A stretch of 22,076 nucleotides of DNA from Proteiniphilum sp. UBA5283 (lineage in GTDB: Bacteria; Bacteroidota; Bacteroidia; Bacteroidales; Dysgonomonadaceae): assembly GCA_002408485.1 (NCBI GenBank), contig DHSP01000061.1, positions 64,337-86,412 on the forward strand. The letters run 5' to 3'. This document shows, one piece after another, positions 8,089-16,900 of this stretch. The position numbers and the translations under genes were made by a program. The notes below the pieces were generated by a model. It saw only the letters and a program-made list of their open reading frames with translations. It did no database searches and was not told where the DNA came from. Every line of letters starts with the position of its first letter. The first letter of the stretch is position 1.

Positions 8089-10704
8089 TTATTTTCCTTT
8101 TACAATTTTTTTTATCTCGTTCAGCTTGTTGAGCGCCTCAATGGGCGTCAGGTTGTTCACATCGAGATGGATAATCTCGTCGCGAATCTGGGTGAGGATC
8201 GGGTCGTCGAGCTGGAAGAAGCTAAGTTGATACCCCTCGCGTTTCTCGATGAAATCCTTGATGGGCTTTTTGATGCCCTCTTTCCGGTTTGCCGACTCCA
8301 TGGCCGAGAGGATGGAGTCGGCACGTTTGGTTATGCTATGTGGCATCCCGGCCATTCTGGCTACATGGATACCGAAGCTGTGCTCGCTGCCGCCCGGCAT
8401 CAGTTTCCGCAGGAAGATCACCTTGTTGTCGATCTCCTTCACAGACACATTGTAGTTTTTAATTCGTTTGAACGATTTTTCCATCTCGTTCAGTTCGTGG
8501 TAGTGTGTTGCAAACAAGGTCTTGGCTCTTGCTTTCGGATGTTCATGGATATACTCTACAATGGCCCAGGCAATGGAGATGCCGTCATATGTGCTGGTTC
8601 CGCGGCCCAGTTCGTCGAAAAGGATGAGGCTTTTGTCCGACAGGTTGTTGAGGATGTTGGCTGCTTCGTTCATCTCCACCATGAACGTGGATTCGCCCTG
8701 AGAGATGTTGTCGGAAGCGCCCACTCGTGTGAAGATCTTGTCCACCAGCCCGATCTTTGCAGAGTCGGCCGGGACAAAGCAACCTATCTGCGCCATGAGC
8801 GTGATCAATGCTGTCTGTCGCAACAGGGCCGATTTACCGGCCATGTTGGGCCCGGTGATGATCATGATCTGCTGTGTGTCGTTATCCAGGCGTACATCGT
8901 TCGCTATGAACGGCTGATCGGGAGGCAGCTGTCGCTCAATGACCGGATGGCGCCCATTTTTAATGTCTATGACGTCGGAATTATTGATCTCCGGACGGAT
9001 ATAGTTGTTTTGCCGGGATACGTTGGCAAAGGAGAGCAGACAGTCTGCCCGGGCAATGACGGCTGCATTGACCTGAATGACGGGGATGTAGGCCAGCAGG
9101 TTCTGCACCAGTGCGCCATAAATCTGATCTTCCAGGGCCACAATTTTTTCTTCCGCACCCAGTATTTTCTCTTCATACTCTTTCAGCTCTTCGGTGATGT
9201 ACCGTTCGGCGCTTACCAGGGTCTGCTTTCTTGTCCACTCTGCGGGAACCTTCTCCTTGTGTGTGTTGCGCACCTCGATATAATAACCGAATACATTGTT
9301 GTAGGCTACTTTTAGCGAAGGAATACCCGTTCTTTCACTTTCACGCTGTTGCAGTTGCATCAGGTAATCTTTCCCGGAGTAGGCAATTTGGCGCAACTCG
9401 TCCAGTTCTTTGCTTACGTTCTTGCAGATGTATCCGCCTTTAGCGGTTAGTGCCGGAGGATCAGGGATGATCTCCCTTTCAATGCGATCGCGTATATCGG
9501 GGCATGGATTCAGTTTCTCTCCCATCTCCCGCAGGCTGTGGTTCTCTGAAGCCATAAAAGCCTCTCTTATCGGCTCAATGGCCGTAAGAGCCACTTTCAA
9601 CTGCACCACCTCCCGTGGGGTGATCCGGCCGACAGCCGCTTTGGAGATGATGCGTTCCAGGTCGCCAATGAGCGAGAGTTGTTGTTCCAACAGACTCTTC
9701 AGTTCCGGCTCGCGGAAGAAGTCCTCCACCACATTCAGCCTGTCTTCTACGGGCTTGGTGTCTTTTAGAGGAAAGACAATCCATCGGCGCAAGAGGCGCG
9801 ATCCCATGGGAGAGATCGTTTTATCCAGGATGTCGAGAAGTGTTTTTCCCCCTTCGTTCATGGTGGAAATAAGTTCAAGGCTTCGTACCGTGAACTTGTC
9901 GAGACGCACGAAGCGCTCCTCTTCAATACGCGCCAGGGAAACAATGTGTTCTATGTGGTGGTGTTGAGTGATGTCGAGATAATGCAGTACTGCTCCCGAG
10001 GCGATGATTCCCAACGGCATGTTTTCCACCCCGAAACCTTTCAGGCTGGTTGTCTGAAAATGGCGAATGAGCCTGTCGCGTGCCGCATCGTCGGTGAATA
10101 TCCAATCCTCCAGTTCCGACAGGAGCCAATTGTTTCCGAAGGCCTCTTCCGTTTTTTTCTTGTTCCCTCGTTCAATCAACAACTCTTTCGGTGAGAAGTT
10201 GGCCAGCAGCTTATCCACTTCATCCCTGTTGCCTTCTGAAATAAGAAATTCCCCGGTGGAGATATCAAGGAGGGAGATGCCGTACTGGTTGTTTTTTGCA
10301 ATGTGTAAGGCGCAGAGGAAGTTGTTTTCCTTGTGATTCAGCACCGTGTCGTTAATGGATACGCCCGGAGTAACCAGTTCGGTAATGCCTCTTTTTACCA
10401 GCTTTTTGGTCAATTTAGGATCTTCCAGCTGGTCGCAGATAGCGACCCGTTTGCCGGCACGGACCAGCTTAGGCAGGTAAGTGTCGAGCGCATGGTGGGG
10501 GAAGCCGGCCAGTTCCACAAACTGAGCTGCTCCGTTTGCCCTTCGTGTAAGCGTGATCCCCAGTATCTCGGATGCTTCGATGGCGTCATCCGAAAAAGTC
10601 TCGTAAAAATCACCCACCCGAAACAGCAGGATGGCATCGGGATGTTTCTTCTTAATCTCGATAAACTGTTTCATCATCGGTGTTTCTGCAATTTTCTTTC
10701 CCAC
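8089..10704 (-). CDS. mutS: DNA mismatch repair protein MutS
   Basis: Recognises mismatches and small loops and, with ATP, recruits MutL. The 871-aa protein has the mismatch-wedge motif GDFYETF (F33, E35), the connector and lever/clamp domains, then the ATPase with Walker A GPNMAGKS (618-625) and Walker B/signature DELGRGTSTYDG (from D697), and a C-terminal region ending IKKIVKGK. The Walker A variant AGKSALLRQ in place of GGKSTYMRQ is, as I recall, usual in Bacteroidota. The start is GTG at 10704: an in-frame TAA lies eight codons upstream, the next Met is residue 10 (inside the conserved TPMM block), and a good AGAGGAAG ribosome-binding site sits just before the GTG. No MutL gene is nearby. 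Confidence 0.96.
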   Translation of the reverse strand: MGKKIAETPMMKQFIEIKKKHPDAILLFRVGDFYETFSDDAIEASEILGITLTRRANGAAQFVELAGFPHHALDTYLPKLVRAGKRVAICDQLEDPKLTKKLVKRGITELVTPGVSINDTVLNHKENNFLCALHIAKNNQYGISLLDISTGEFLISEGNRDEVDKLLANFSPKELLIERGNKKKTEEAFGNNWLLSELEDWIFTDDAARDRLIRHFQTTSLKGFGVENMPLGIIASGAVLHYLDITQHHHIEHIVSLARIEEERFVRLDKFTVRSLELISTMNEGGKTLLDILDKTISPMGSRLLRRWIVFPLKDTKPVEDRLNVVEDFFREPELKSLLEQQLSLIGDLERIISKAAVGRITPREVVQLKVALTAIEPIREAFMASENHSLREMGEKLNPCPDIRDRIEREIIPDPPALTAKGGYICKNVSKELDELRQIAYSGKDYLMQLQQRESERTGIPSLKVAYNNVFGYYIEVRNTHKEKVPAEWTRKQTLVSAERYITEELKEYEEKILGAEEKIVALEDQIYGALVQNLLAYIPVIQVNAAVIARADCLLSFANVSRQNNYIRPEINNSDVIDIKNGRHPVIERQLPPDQPFIANDVRLDNDTQQIMIITGPNMAGKSALLRQTALITLMAQIGCFVPADSAKIGLVDKIFTRVGASDNISQGESTFMVEMNEAANILNNLSDKSLILFDELGRGTSTYDGISIAWAIVEYIHEHPKARAKTLFATHYHELNEMEKSFKRIKNYNVSVKEIDNKVIFLRKLMPGGSEHSFGIHVARMAGMPHSITKRADSILSAMESANRKEGIKKPIKDFIEKREGYQLSFFQLDDPILTQIRDEIIHLDVNNLTPIEALNKLNEIKKIVKGK

Positions 10705-10706
10705 GG

Positions 10707-10714
10707 GCTTCCTC
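10707..10714 (-). promoter_or_regulatory. Shine-Dalgarno supporting the GTG start of mutS
   Basis: On the minus strand a purine-rich AGAGGAAG element followed by CCC precedes GTG at 10704. Such a clear SD is uncommon in this window and favours the GTG start over the ATG nine codons further in. Confidence 0.6.
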
Positions 10715-10873
10715 TCTGTTTGTAATTAAAAACTCAAGATTCGCATGCTGAATGTATGATTGCGCACATTTCAGATTTATGCGAAACTTAAATAATGAAG
10801 CGAAATTACAAAAAAAAGAGGACTTTCAAAGATTGGAGGAGCAGCATTTCCTCAAAAGGGCATTTGTGAAAAT

Positions 10874-11575
10874 TCAGATTCCGGAGATAAGGGCCAACAT
10901 CTTTTTAAGTTCCTTCACTCCTTCCGATGCTCCCATTTTAATATGGTGAATATCGTACCGCATGGTATGTACGTCTTTGGGGTCGATCAGCCAGACCGGC
11001 ACGTTTTTTCTGACGTCGTGCAACAGGCCTGCCGCGGGGTATACATTCATGGAGGTACCAATGATTACGAATAAATCCGCTTGTTGGGTAATCTTCTCTG
11101 CCTCCGGCATCATGGGCACTGCTTCTCCGAACCAGACAATGTGCGGGCGAAGCTGAAAGCCCTTTTCGCACAGGTCGCCCAAATGGATGTCGCACTTTTC
11201 GGGGGTCATCTCATAGATTAGCGACTCGTCGCCTGTTGAGCGTGCCTTCATCAATTCGCCATGAAGATGCAGCACCCTTGTACTGCCAGCCATCTCGTGC
11301 AGGTTGTCGATGTTTTGCGTGATGATATTTACATCGAAATCTTTCTCCAGCTCTGCCAGCCCCTTGTGTCCATTGTTCGGCTTTGCCTTCAGGAGCTCCC
11401 TGCGGCGCATGTTGTAGAAGTTCAGGACCAATTCGGGATCTGCTTCGAATCCTTCCGGTGTAGCCACCTGTTCCACGGGATACTGTTCCCACAGTCCCCC
11501 CGAATCTCTGAAAGTTGCGATGCCGCTCTCGGCACTCATGCCTGCCCCGGTAAGTATGACTAATTTTTTCTTCAT
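10874..11575 (-). CDS. cobB: NAD-dependent protein deacylase, sirtuin (CobB/SIRT5-like)
   Basis: Removes acyl groups from lysines using NAD+. The 233-aa protein shows GAGMSAESGIATFRD (10-24), TQNIDNLHE (86-94), the catalytic His in HLHGE (H105), RPHIVWFGE and IGTSMNVYPAAG. Y54 and R57 (FYNMRR) occupy the YxxR position that in SIRT5 and CobB recognises acidic acyl groups, suggesting desuccinylase/demalonylase activity in addition to deacetylation. Between H105 and RPHIVWF only two cysteines occur (C128, C136) instead of the four of the usual zinc ribbon, so structural zinc is probably absent. ATG at 11575 follows a perfect -7 box. mutS starts 169 nt downstream on the same strand. Confidence 0.93.
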   Translation of the reverse strand: MKKKLVILTGAGMSAESGIATFRDSGGLWEQYPVEQVATPEGFEADPELVLNFYNMRRRELLKAKPNNGHKGLAELEKDFDVNIITQNIDNLHEMAGSTRVLHLHGELMKARSTGDESLIYEMTPEKCDIHLGDLCEKGFQLRPHIVWFGEAVPMMPEAEKITQQADLFVIIGTSMNVYPAAGLLHDVRKNVPVWLIDPKDVHTMRYDIHHIKMGASEGVKELKKMLALISGI

Positions 11576-11603
11576 CCGACCCTCTTATTTCGTTGATATC
11601 AGA

Positions 11604-11611
11604 CAAATATA
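11604..11611 (-). promoter_or_regulatory. -7 promoter box of the sirtuin gene
   Basis: TATATTTG on the minus strand matches TAnnTTTG exactly, about 28 nt upstream of the ATG at 11575. It is back-to-back with the promoter of the divergent FKBP gene (11655-11662), so the upstream parts of the two promoters share about 45 nt. Confidence 0.6.
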
Positions 11612-11654
11612 GTTTTTTATCGGCAGAAGTCGAAGTTATTTCATATTAAAATCG

Positions 11655-11662
11655 TATTTTTG
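11655..11662 (+). promoter_or_regulatory. -7 promoter box of the first FKBP gene
   Basis: TATTTTTG matches TAnnTTTG exactly, 27 nt before the ATG at 11690. No strong -33 TTG is seen at 19-21 nt; TTATTT is in the approximate place. Confidence 0.6.
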
Positions 11663-11689
11663 TGACCAAATTGAAAAAGAAAAAAGTGA

Positions 11690-12274
11690 ATGGATAAATT
11701 AAGTTACGCGTTAGGAATGAGTATGGCCTCAAATCTAATGAACTCAGGGTTGCGACAACTGGATGTCGCCTCTTTTGTAGAAGCCTTTACCGAGATAATG
11801 AATAACACAACTCCCTCTATGAGCCCACAGGAAGCAAACCGGGTGATACAGGATTATTTCAGTAAACAACAGGATGAGATGCTCAGCAAAAATCTGGAAG
11901 CCGGGAAGGCTTTTCTGGCTGAGAACAGCAAAAAAGAGAACGTGATTTCTCTACCCAGTGGGCTTCAGTACGAAGTTTTGGTTGAAGGGAGCGGTGCGAA
12001 ACCCAGGGCAACAGACAAGGTAAGGTGCCATTATCACGGAACGTTGCTCAACGGTGCTGTGTTTGACAGTTCCGTTCAACGGGGACAACCGGCAGAGTTT
12101 GGCGTGAACCAGGTAATAAAAGGATGGGTAGAGGCATTGCAGCTTATGTCTGTTGGGTCAAAGTGGAGGTTGTTTATTCCTTCGGACCTTGCTTACGGGC
12201 AGCAAGGTGCAGGGGGTTCCATAGAACCCAACTCAACTCTTATTTTTGAGGTGGAGCTACTGGGGATTGTATAA
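11690..12274 (+). CDS. FKBP-type peptidyl-prolyl cis-trans isomerase without signal peptide
   Basis: The 194-aa protein has an N-terminal helical dimerisation region of the FKBP_N/Mip type (DKLSYALGMSMASNLM and the following helices, residues 1-85), then a complete FKBP domain (about 91-194) with HYHGTLLNGAVFDSS, FGVNQVIKGWVEAL and SDLAYGQQGAGGSIEPNSTLIFEVELL. It catalyses proline isomerisation and probably acts as a chaperone. The start MDKLSYAL carries no hydrophobic leader, so it should be cytoplasmic, unlike its neighbour. It is closely similar to the FKBP domain of the next gene, 77 nt downstream, which points to tandem duplication. FKBP assignment is secure; substrates are unknown. Confidence 0.93.
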   Translation: MDKLSYALGMSMASNLMNSGLRQLDVASFVEAFTEIMNNTTPSMSPQEANRVIQDYFSKQQDEMLSKNLEAGKAFLAENSKKENVISLPSGLQYEVLVEGSGAKPRATDKVRCHYHGTLLNGAVFDSSVQRGQPAEFGVNQVIKGWVEALQLMSVGSKWRLFIPSDLAYGQQGAGGSIEPNSTLIFEVELLGIV

Positions 12275-12351
12275 CTTTACTCATACTAAATCACATACAC
12301 AACATAAAGAAAAGTTGATTTTAACGGATAAATGATTTAATTTAAAGAAAA

Positions 12352-13365
12352 ATGAAAAAAACAATTTTGACTACTTTCAGCGTAGTGGCTGTAATGGCCA
12401 TCACGATGGTTTCCTGTGGCGGTGCTTCCACGCCCAAAACATCCTTGAAAAATTCAGTGGACAGTGTTTCTTACGCCTATGGGGTGAGCATGGCCGATCA
12501 GGGTTTGGTGCAATTTCTTGAACAAACCGGAGTGTTGGTAAACACCTCCAATATCGAGTACGACTATCAGATGAGAATTGCATCTGCCGATTCAACGCAG
12601 AAAGAAGCTCTTCAGAAAGAGATGGCTGCAAAAATCGACTCGGTGAACAAAATCAACGCACCCAAGCTCAATGATTTTATTAAAGGATTGACTGAGGGGA
12701 TGAATCAGAAGGAGAAATCGGCTTATGCCAACGGGCTCAGTATTGGGGTGCAGTTCTCTCAGCAGATGCTTCCGCAGTTCAATAGCATGCTCTTCGGATC
12801 AGATTCTACCAAGAAGGTAAACAACGACCAGATACTGGCCGGTCTTATCTCCGTATTAAAGAACCAGCAGCTGGCAATTAGTAAGATGGAAGCCAACGGA
12901 TTGATTCAGTCTGAAGTGGAAAAAGCCCAGGCAGCAGAAACCGCCCGTCAGGAAGAAGAACTGAAAAGCCAGTATAAGGACAGCATTGCTGTAGGCGATG
13001 CTTATATGGCTGAAAATGCCAAGAGAGAAGGAGTAATTACTTTGCCCAGCGGATTGCAGTATGAAATTCTCCGTTCAGGGAATGGACCGCTTCCCACCGA
13101 TACCGACCAAGTGAAAGTGCATTATCACGGTACCCTGATCAACGGAACTGTATTTGACAGTAGCGTTGACAGAGGCGAACCTGCCATCTTCGGCGTTACG
13201 CAGGTAATTCCCGGATGGACCGAAGCACTGAAGTTGATGCCTGTCGGTTCAAAATGGAGACTCTATATTCCTTACGATCTGGCGTATGGTTCAACTGACA
13301 GAGGAACCATCAAGCCTTTCTCCAACCTAATTTTCGATGTAGAGTTGCTTGGAATAGAGAAGTAG
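12352..13365 (+). CDS. FKBP-type peptidyl-prolyl isomerase lipoprotein (FkpA/Mip-like)
   Basis: The 337-aa protein starts with a lipoprotein signal peptide ending in MVSC (lipid Cys22), followed by GGAST without the acidic run that drives surface display in Bacteroidota. It is therefore probably periplasm-facing. Residues 37-117 and 120-190 look like two copies of the FKBP_N helical unit (SYAYGVSMA around 40 and AYANGLSIG around 124), followed by a charged helix (185-210) and a C-terminal FKBP domain (234-337) with HYHGTLINGTVFDSS and YDLAYGSTDRGTIKPFSNLIFDVELL. The role is folding of envelope proteins by proline isomerisation. It lies 77 nt behind the cytoplasmic paralogue and ends with a terminator, so the pair probably forms one operon. 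Confidence 0.93.
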   Translation: MKKTILTTFSVVAVMAITMVSCGGASTPKTSLKNSVDSVSYAYGVSMADQGLVQFLEQTGVLVNTSNIEYDYQMRIASADSTQKEALQKEMAAKIDSVNKINAPKLNDFIKGLTEGMNQKEKSAYANGLSIGVQFSQQMLPQFNSMLFGSDSTKKVNNDQILAGLISVLKNQQLAISKMEANGLIQSEVEKAQAAETARQEEELKSQYKDSIAVGDAYMAENAKREGVITLPSGLQYEILRSGNGPLPTDTDQVKVHYHGTLINGTVFDSSVDRGEPAIFGVTQVIPGWTEALKLMPVGSKWRLYIPYDLAYGSTDRGTIKPFSNLIFDVELLGIEK

Positions 13366-13385
13366 ATCTATTTCAACACCCATAT

Positions 13386-13420
13386 AAAAAAGAATGGCCT
13401 TTTGGTCATTCTTTTTTTTT
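13386..13420 (+). terminator. Rho-independent terminator behind the FKBP pair
   Basis: AAGAATGGCC and GGTCATTCTT form a 10-bp stem with one G-U pair around a TTTT loop, followed by a long T run. It lies about 20 nt past the stop codon at 13365. Confidence 0.88.
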
Positions 13421-13513
13421 GTCTTTAAGTATTTAAATCTGCCATTTGTTTTGACTATTTCTCATAGAATTTGTCGATTTGATGTTAAAAAAGAGATTTT
13501 GTTTGGCATTATG

Positions 13514-13544
13514 TTGCAAAATGATTCTTAATGAATTATATTTG
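13514..13544 (+). promoter_or_regulatory. Promoter of the susC-susD operon
   Basis: TTG at 13514-13516 and TATATTTG at 13537-13544 are separated by 20 nt, an excellent match to the Bacteroidota -33/-7 promoter. Transcription would start near 13550, leaving a leader of about 360 nt before the susC ATG. A second TATATTTG at 13738-13745 lacks a -33 element. Confidence 0.65.
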
Positions 13545-13549
13545 CGACT

Positions 13550-13907
13550 TTGTAAAAGAAAGAGAGGATTGTTGAAGGTTTATTATTTGTTAAAAAAGTT
13601 AAGGGCGCAACGCCAACATCCTTTTCAATTTTGATGTCAAAGCGGAAAAAATGTAAATAAAAAAGCATTATTTTAAGCTGTTTGGTGTTTTTTTATAAAA
13701 AAAAGTGCAAAAAAAAAGGTAATTAAAATAATTGATATATATTTGTGAATTGGAATTGTTTCTATTCAAATGTTAATTGATTAGGAGCGAAAGAAAAAGA
13801 ACAATTGAATTTAAATTTACTATTGAGCATTAACAAACCACATTCCCGGAATGGTAAATTGAATAAATAAATTAATAATGACAGTGATTAATTAAAAAGT
13901 AGAGTTT
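13550..13907 (+). promoter_or_regulatory. Long untranslated leader of susC with a 6+1+6 inverted repeat
   Basis: This very A/T-rich stretch has no credible gene. It contains a small hairpin GGCG-CAA-CGCC (13604-13614), an eight-codon ORF (MSKRKKCK, 13634-13660) without a visible ribosome-binding site, and the inverted repeat CATTCC-C-GGAATG (13841-13853), which ends about 54 nt before the ATG. The repeat is the only G/C-containing symmetrical element near the start and could be an operator or an RNA hairpin. Function is inferred only from position. Confidence 0.4.
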
Positions 13908-16900
13908 ATGAAAAGAAAACTAGCAATGTTTTTAACCCTGTTCTTTGTTGGGATAGGGATTATTACCGCTCAGACCCAGGTACGGGGTACTGTGGTAGAT
14001 GATGCAGGTGAGCCTGTGATTGGAGCAACTATCCAAATCAAAGGTACATCTCAAGGAACGGTTACCGATTTTGATGGTAATTTTTCTTTGTCAGCCCCTG
14101 CTGGTGGTACGCTTGTTATTTCCTATGTGGGCATGCAAACTCAGGAATTGCCTGTTAGGGCCAATATTAGAGTTGTATTGCTTTCGGACACTGAAGTCTT
14201 GGAAGAATTAGTTGTAACGGCAATGGGTATAACCCGAGAGAAAAAAGCGCTTGGGTATGCTGTACAGGACTTACAAGCTGATGAATTAGTTCAGGCTGCC
14301 AATAATAATTTGACAACAGCCTTACAGGGGAAAGTTTCCGGTATAGAAGTTACACCTTCATCCGGTATGCCTGGTGCTTCAGCAAAGTTAACTATACGCG
14401 GGTCACGTTCTTTTACCGGTGATAATACACCATTATATGTTGTTGATGGAATGCCTGTCGCGTCAACCTCAGATTTGAACACCGATGATTCTGTGACCGG
14501 ATCAGACTTTGCAACTCGTTCCATTGATATTGATCCTAATGATATTGAAAGTGTAAATATTCTTAAGGGGCAGGCTGCTTCTGCACTTTATGGAATGAGG
14601 GCTTCAAATGGTGTTGTAGTAATAACAACAAAAAGTGGTAAAGGTGCTAGAAAAGGTAAGCCAGAGATTACTTATAATACCAGTTTGTCTTTAGATTTTT
14701 TATCGATAATGCCTGACCTTCAAACGGAATATGCACAAGGAACAGGAGGTAACTATGGGTGGAATTCATCCATGTCGTGGGGACCAAAAATTTCAGAGCT
14801 TCCTAATGATCCTACTTACGGTGGAAATACTGACAATGCAAACACTGCAAGAGATGGTAAAAAAGAAGGGATGTATTATGTAAGACAACGTGCTAATGCA
14901 GGTCTCGACCCTTGGGTTATTCCTCAGGTTTACGATAACGTCGGGGAATTTTTTCAAACAGGCCATGTGTGGAATAACTCGTTGAATGTTGCTCAGGGTT
15001 TTGAAAATGGAAATTATTCATTTTCATTAGGTAACTCAACTTCTAAAGGTATTGTACCATCAACAGGGATGGACAGATATAACGCTAAGTTTTCTGCAGA
15101 GGCAAAATTACACAAAAATTGGAAGACAGGCTTCAGTGGGAATTTTATAGCCTCAGAATTGTCAAAGCAAACAGGAGCGAATAATGGTATTGTTGCCACG
15201 GTTTTTCCGGCTCCTCCTAATTACGATCTCGCTGGAATCCCTAATCATTATGAAGGTGACCCATACAGACAGAATACCTACAGAGGTACTGGTGGCTTCG
15301 ATGGCGCATATTGGGGAGTTCAACACAATAAATTTTCTGAAACAACCCATCGATTCTTTGGGAATACGTATCTCCAGTATAGCACAAAACTGAATAGTAT
15401 CGATAAAACACTTGATTTGAAATATCAGATTGGCGATGATTCATATACAACAAATTATGATGATGTCTGGGGATATGGACATTCAAATGGAAGAGGAGAG
15501 GCTGATCATTACGCTGTTACAGTAAATCAATTCAACTCACTTCTTACTGCTAATTTCAGATGGGACGTGAATGAAGATGTCGTTTTTGATGCATTAGCAG
15601 GTAACGAACTAATTCATACAACACGAAAATTCACAGAAGCATATGGTCGTGATTTTAATTTTTCCGGATGGAATCACATTGATAATGCTTCTGTTTATCA
15701 GGCAACAGATACATACAGGAGAACAAGGACGGTGGGTACATTTGCCAATGTTGGATTATCTTACAAAAACTACTTATTTCTAAATGGAACCGGACGTTAT
15801 GATGTAGTCTCTACTATGCCACGTGGAAACCGATCTTTCTTTTATCCATCTGTTTCTTTGGGTTTCATCTTTACTGAACTTGAGAGTTTAAGGAATAATG
15901 TTCTTACATTTGGTAAAATCCGTGCATCGTATGCAGAGGTTGGGCAAGCAGGTACCTATTATGATTCATATTATTTAACCCCTGTTTACGGAGGAGGTTT
16001 TTCAAGTGGTACTCCAATCTCTTATCCGATTGGGCCTGTGGTAGCCTATACGCTAAATTCAACCATATATGATCCTAATTTAAAACCACAAAATACAAAA
16101 TCGTATGAAATTGGCTCTGATTTGACATTTTTCAACGGATTATTAAATTTGAATTACACCTTCTCGCGACAGAATGTGAAAGATCAAATATTTGAAGTTC
16201 CCTTAGCCGGTTCAACTGGATCAGGATCTTTAGTAACAAATGGTGGCTCAATTCATACGAATGTGCATGAATTTACATTAGGAATGAGTCCTGTAAAACA
16301 AAAGAATTTCAATTGGGACTTTGCATTTAACTTTTCTAAAATTGATAACTATGTAGATGAATTGGCTCCTGGTGTAAACAATATTTTCTTGGGAGGCTTT
16401 GTTGAACCTCAAGTAAGAGCAGGTATAGGATATAAGTTTCCCGTAATTTATGGAGTTAGCTATTTAAGAAACGAAGCAGGTCAAATTGTTGTAGATGAGG
16501 ATGGATTCCCTCAGGCTGGTCCTCTCGATGTGATTGGAACTGTATCTCCAGATTTCCAACTCGGATTCAATACTACTTTTGAAATATATAAATTCCGTTT
16601 GTCTGCTGTGATGGACTGGAAGCATGGAGGGAAAATGTATGCAGGTACAGCAACCATGCTTGATTATTATGGAGTGAGTCAATATTCTGCAGATCTGAGA
16701 AATTCTGGTACGTTTATGTTTATAGAAGATGCTGTTAAGGTTACAGGAACAGATTCAGAAGGTAAACCTACATATGCTCCAAATGATATCGAAATAGAAT
16801 CTAAGAATGCATTTGCATACTTAAATGCAATGAATAATATTTCTGAATCTTTTGTTATAGATAATTCCTATGTAAAGTTACGCGAAATTGCATTAAGTTA

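Noticed and set aside
10752..10949. 65-codon plus-strand frame in the gap before mutS.
   Set aside because: Its second half is antisense to the sirtuin 3' end, there is no promoter or ribosome-binding site, and no domain is visible.
13634..13660. Eight-codon ORF (MSKRKKCK) in the susC leader as a leader peptide.
   Set aside because: No ribosome-binding site, no attenuator-like hairpin overlapping it, and such short frames are expected by chance in A/T-rich DNA.
13738..13745. Second TATATTTG box as an alternative susC promoter.
   Set aside because: No TTG at the proper distance upstream and the surroundings are nearly pure A/T; the box at 13537 is better supported, though the second cannot be excluded.
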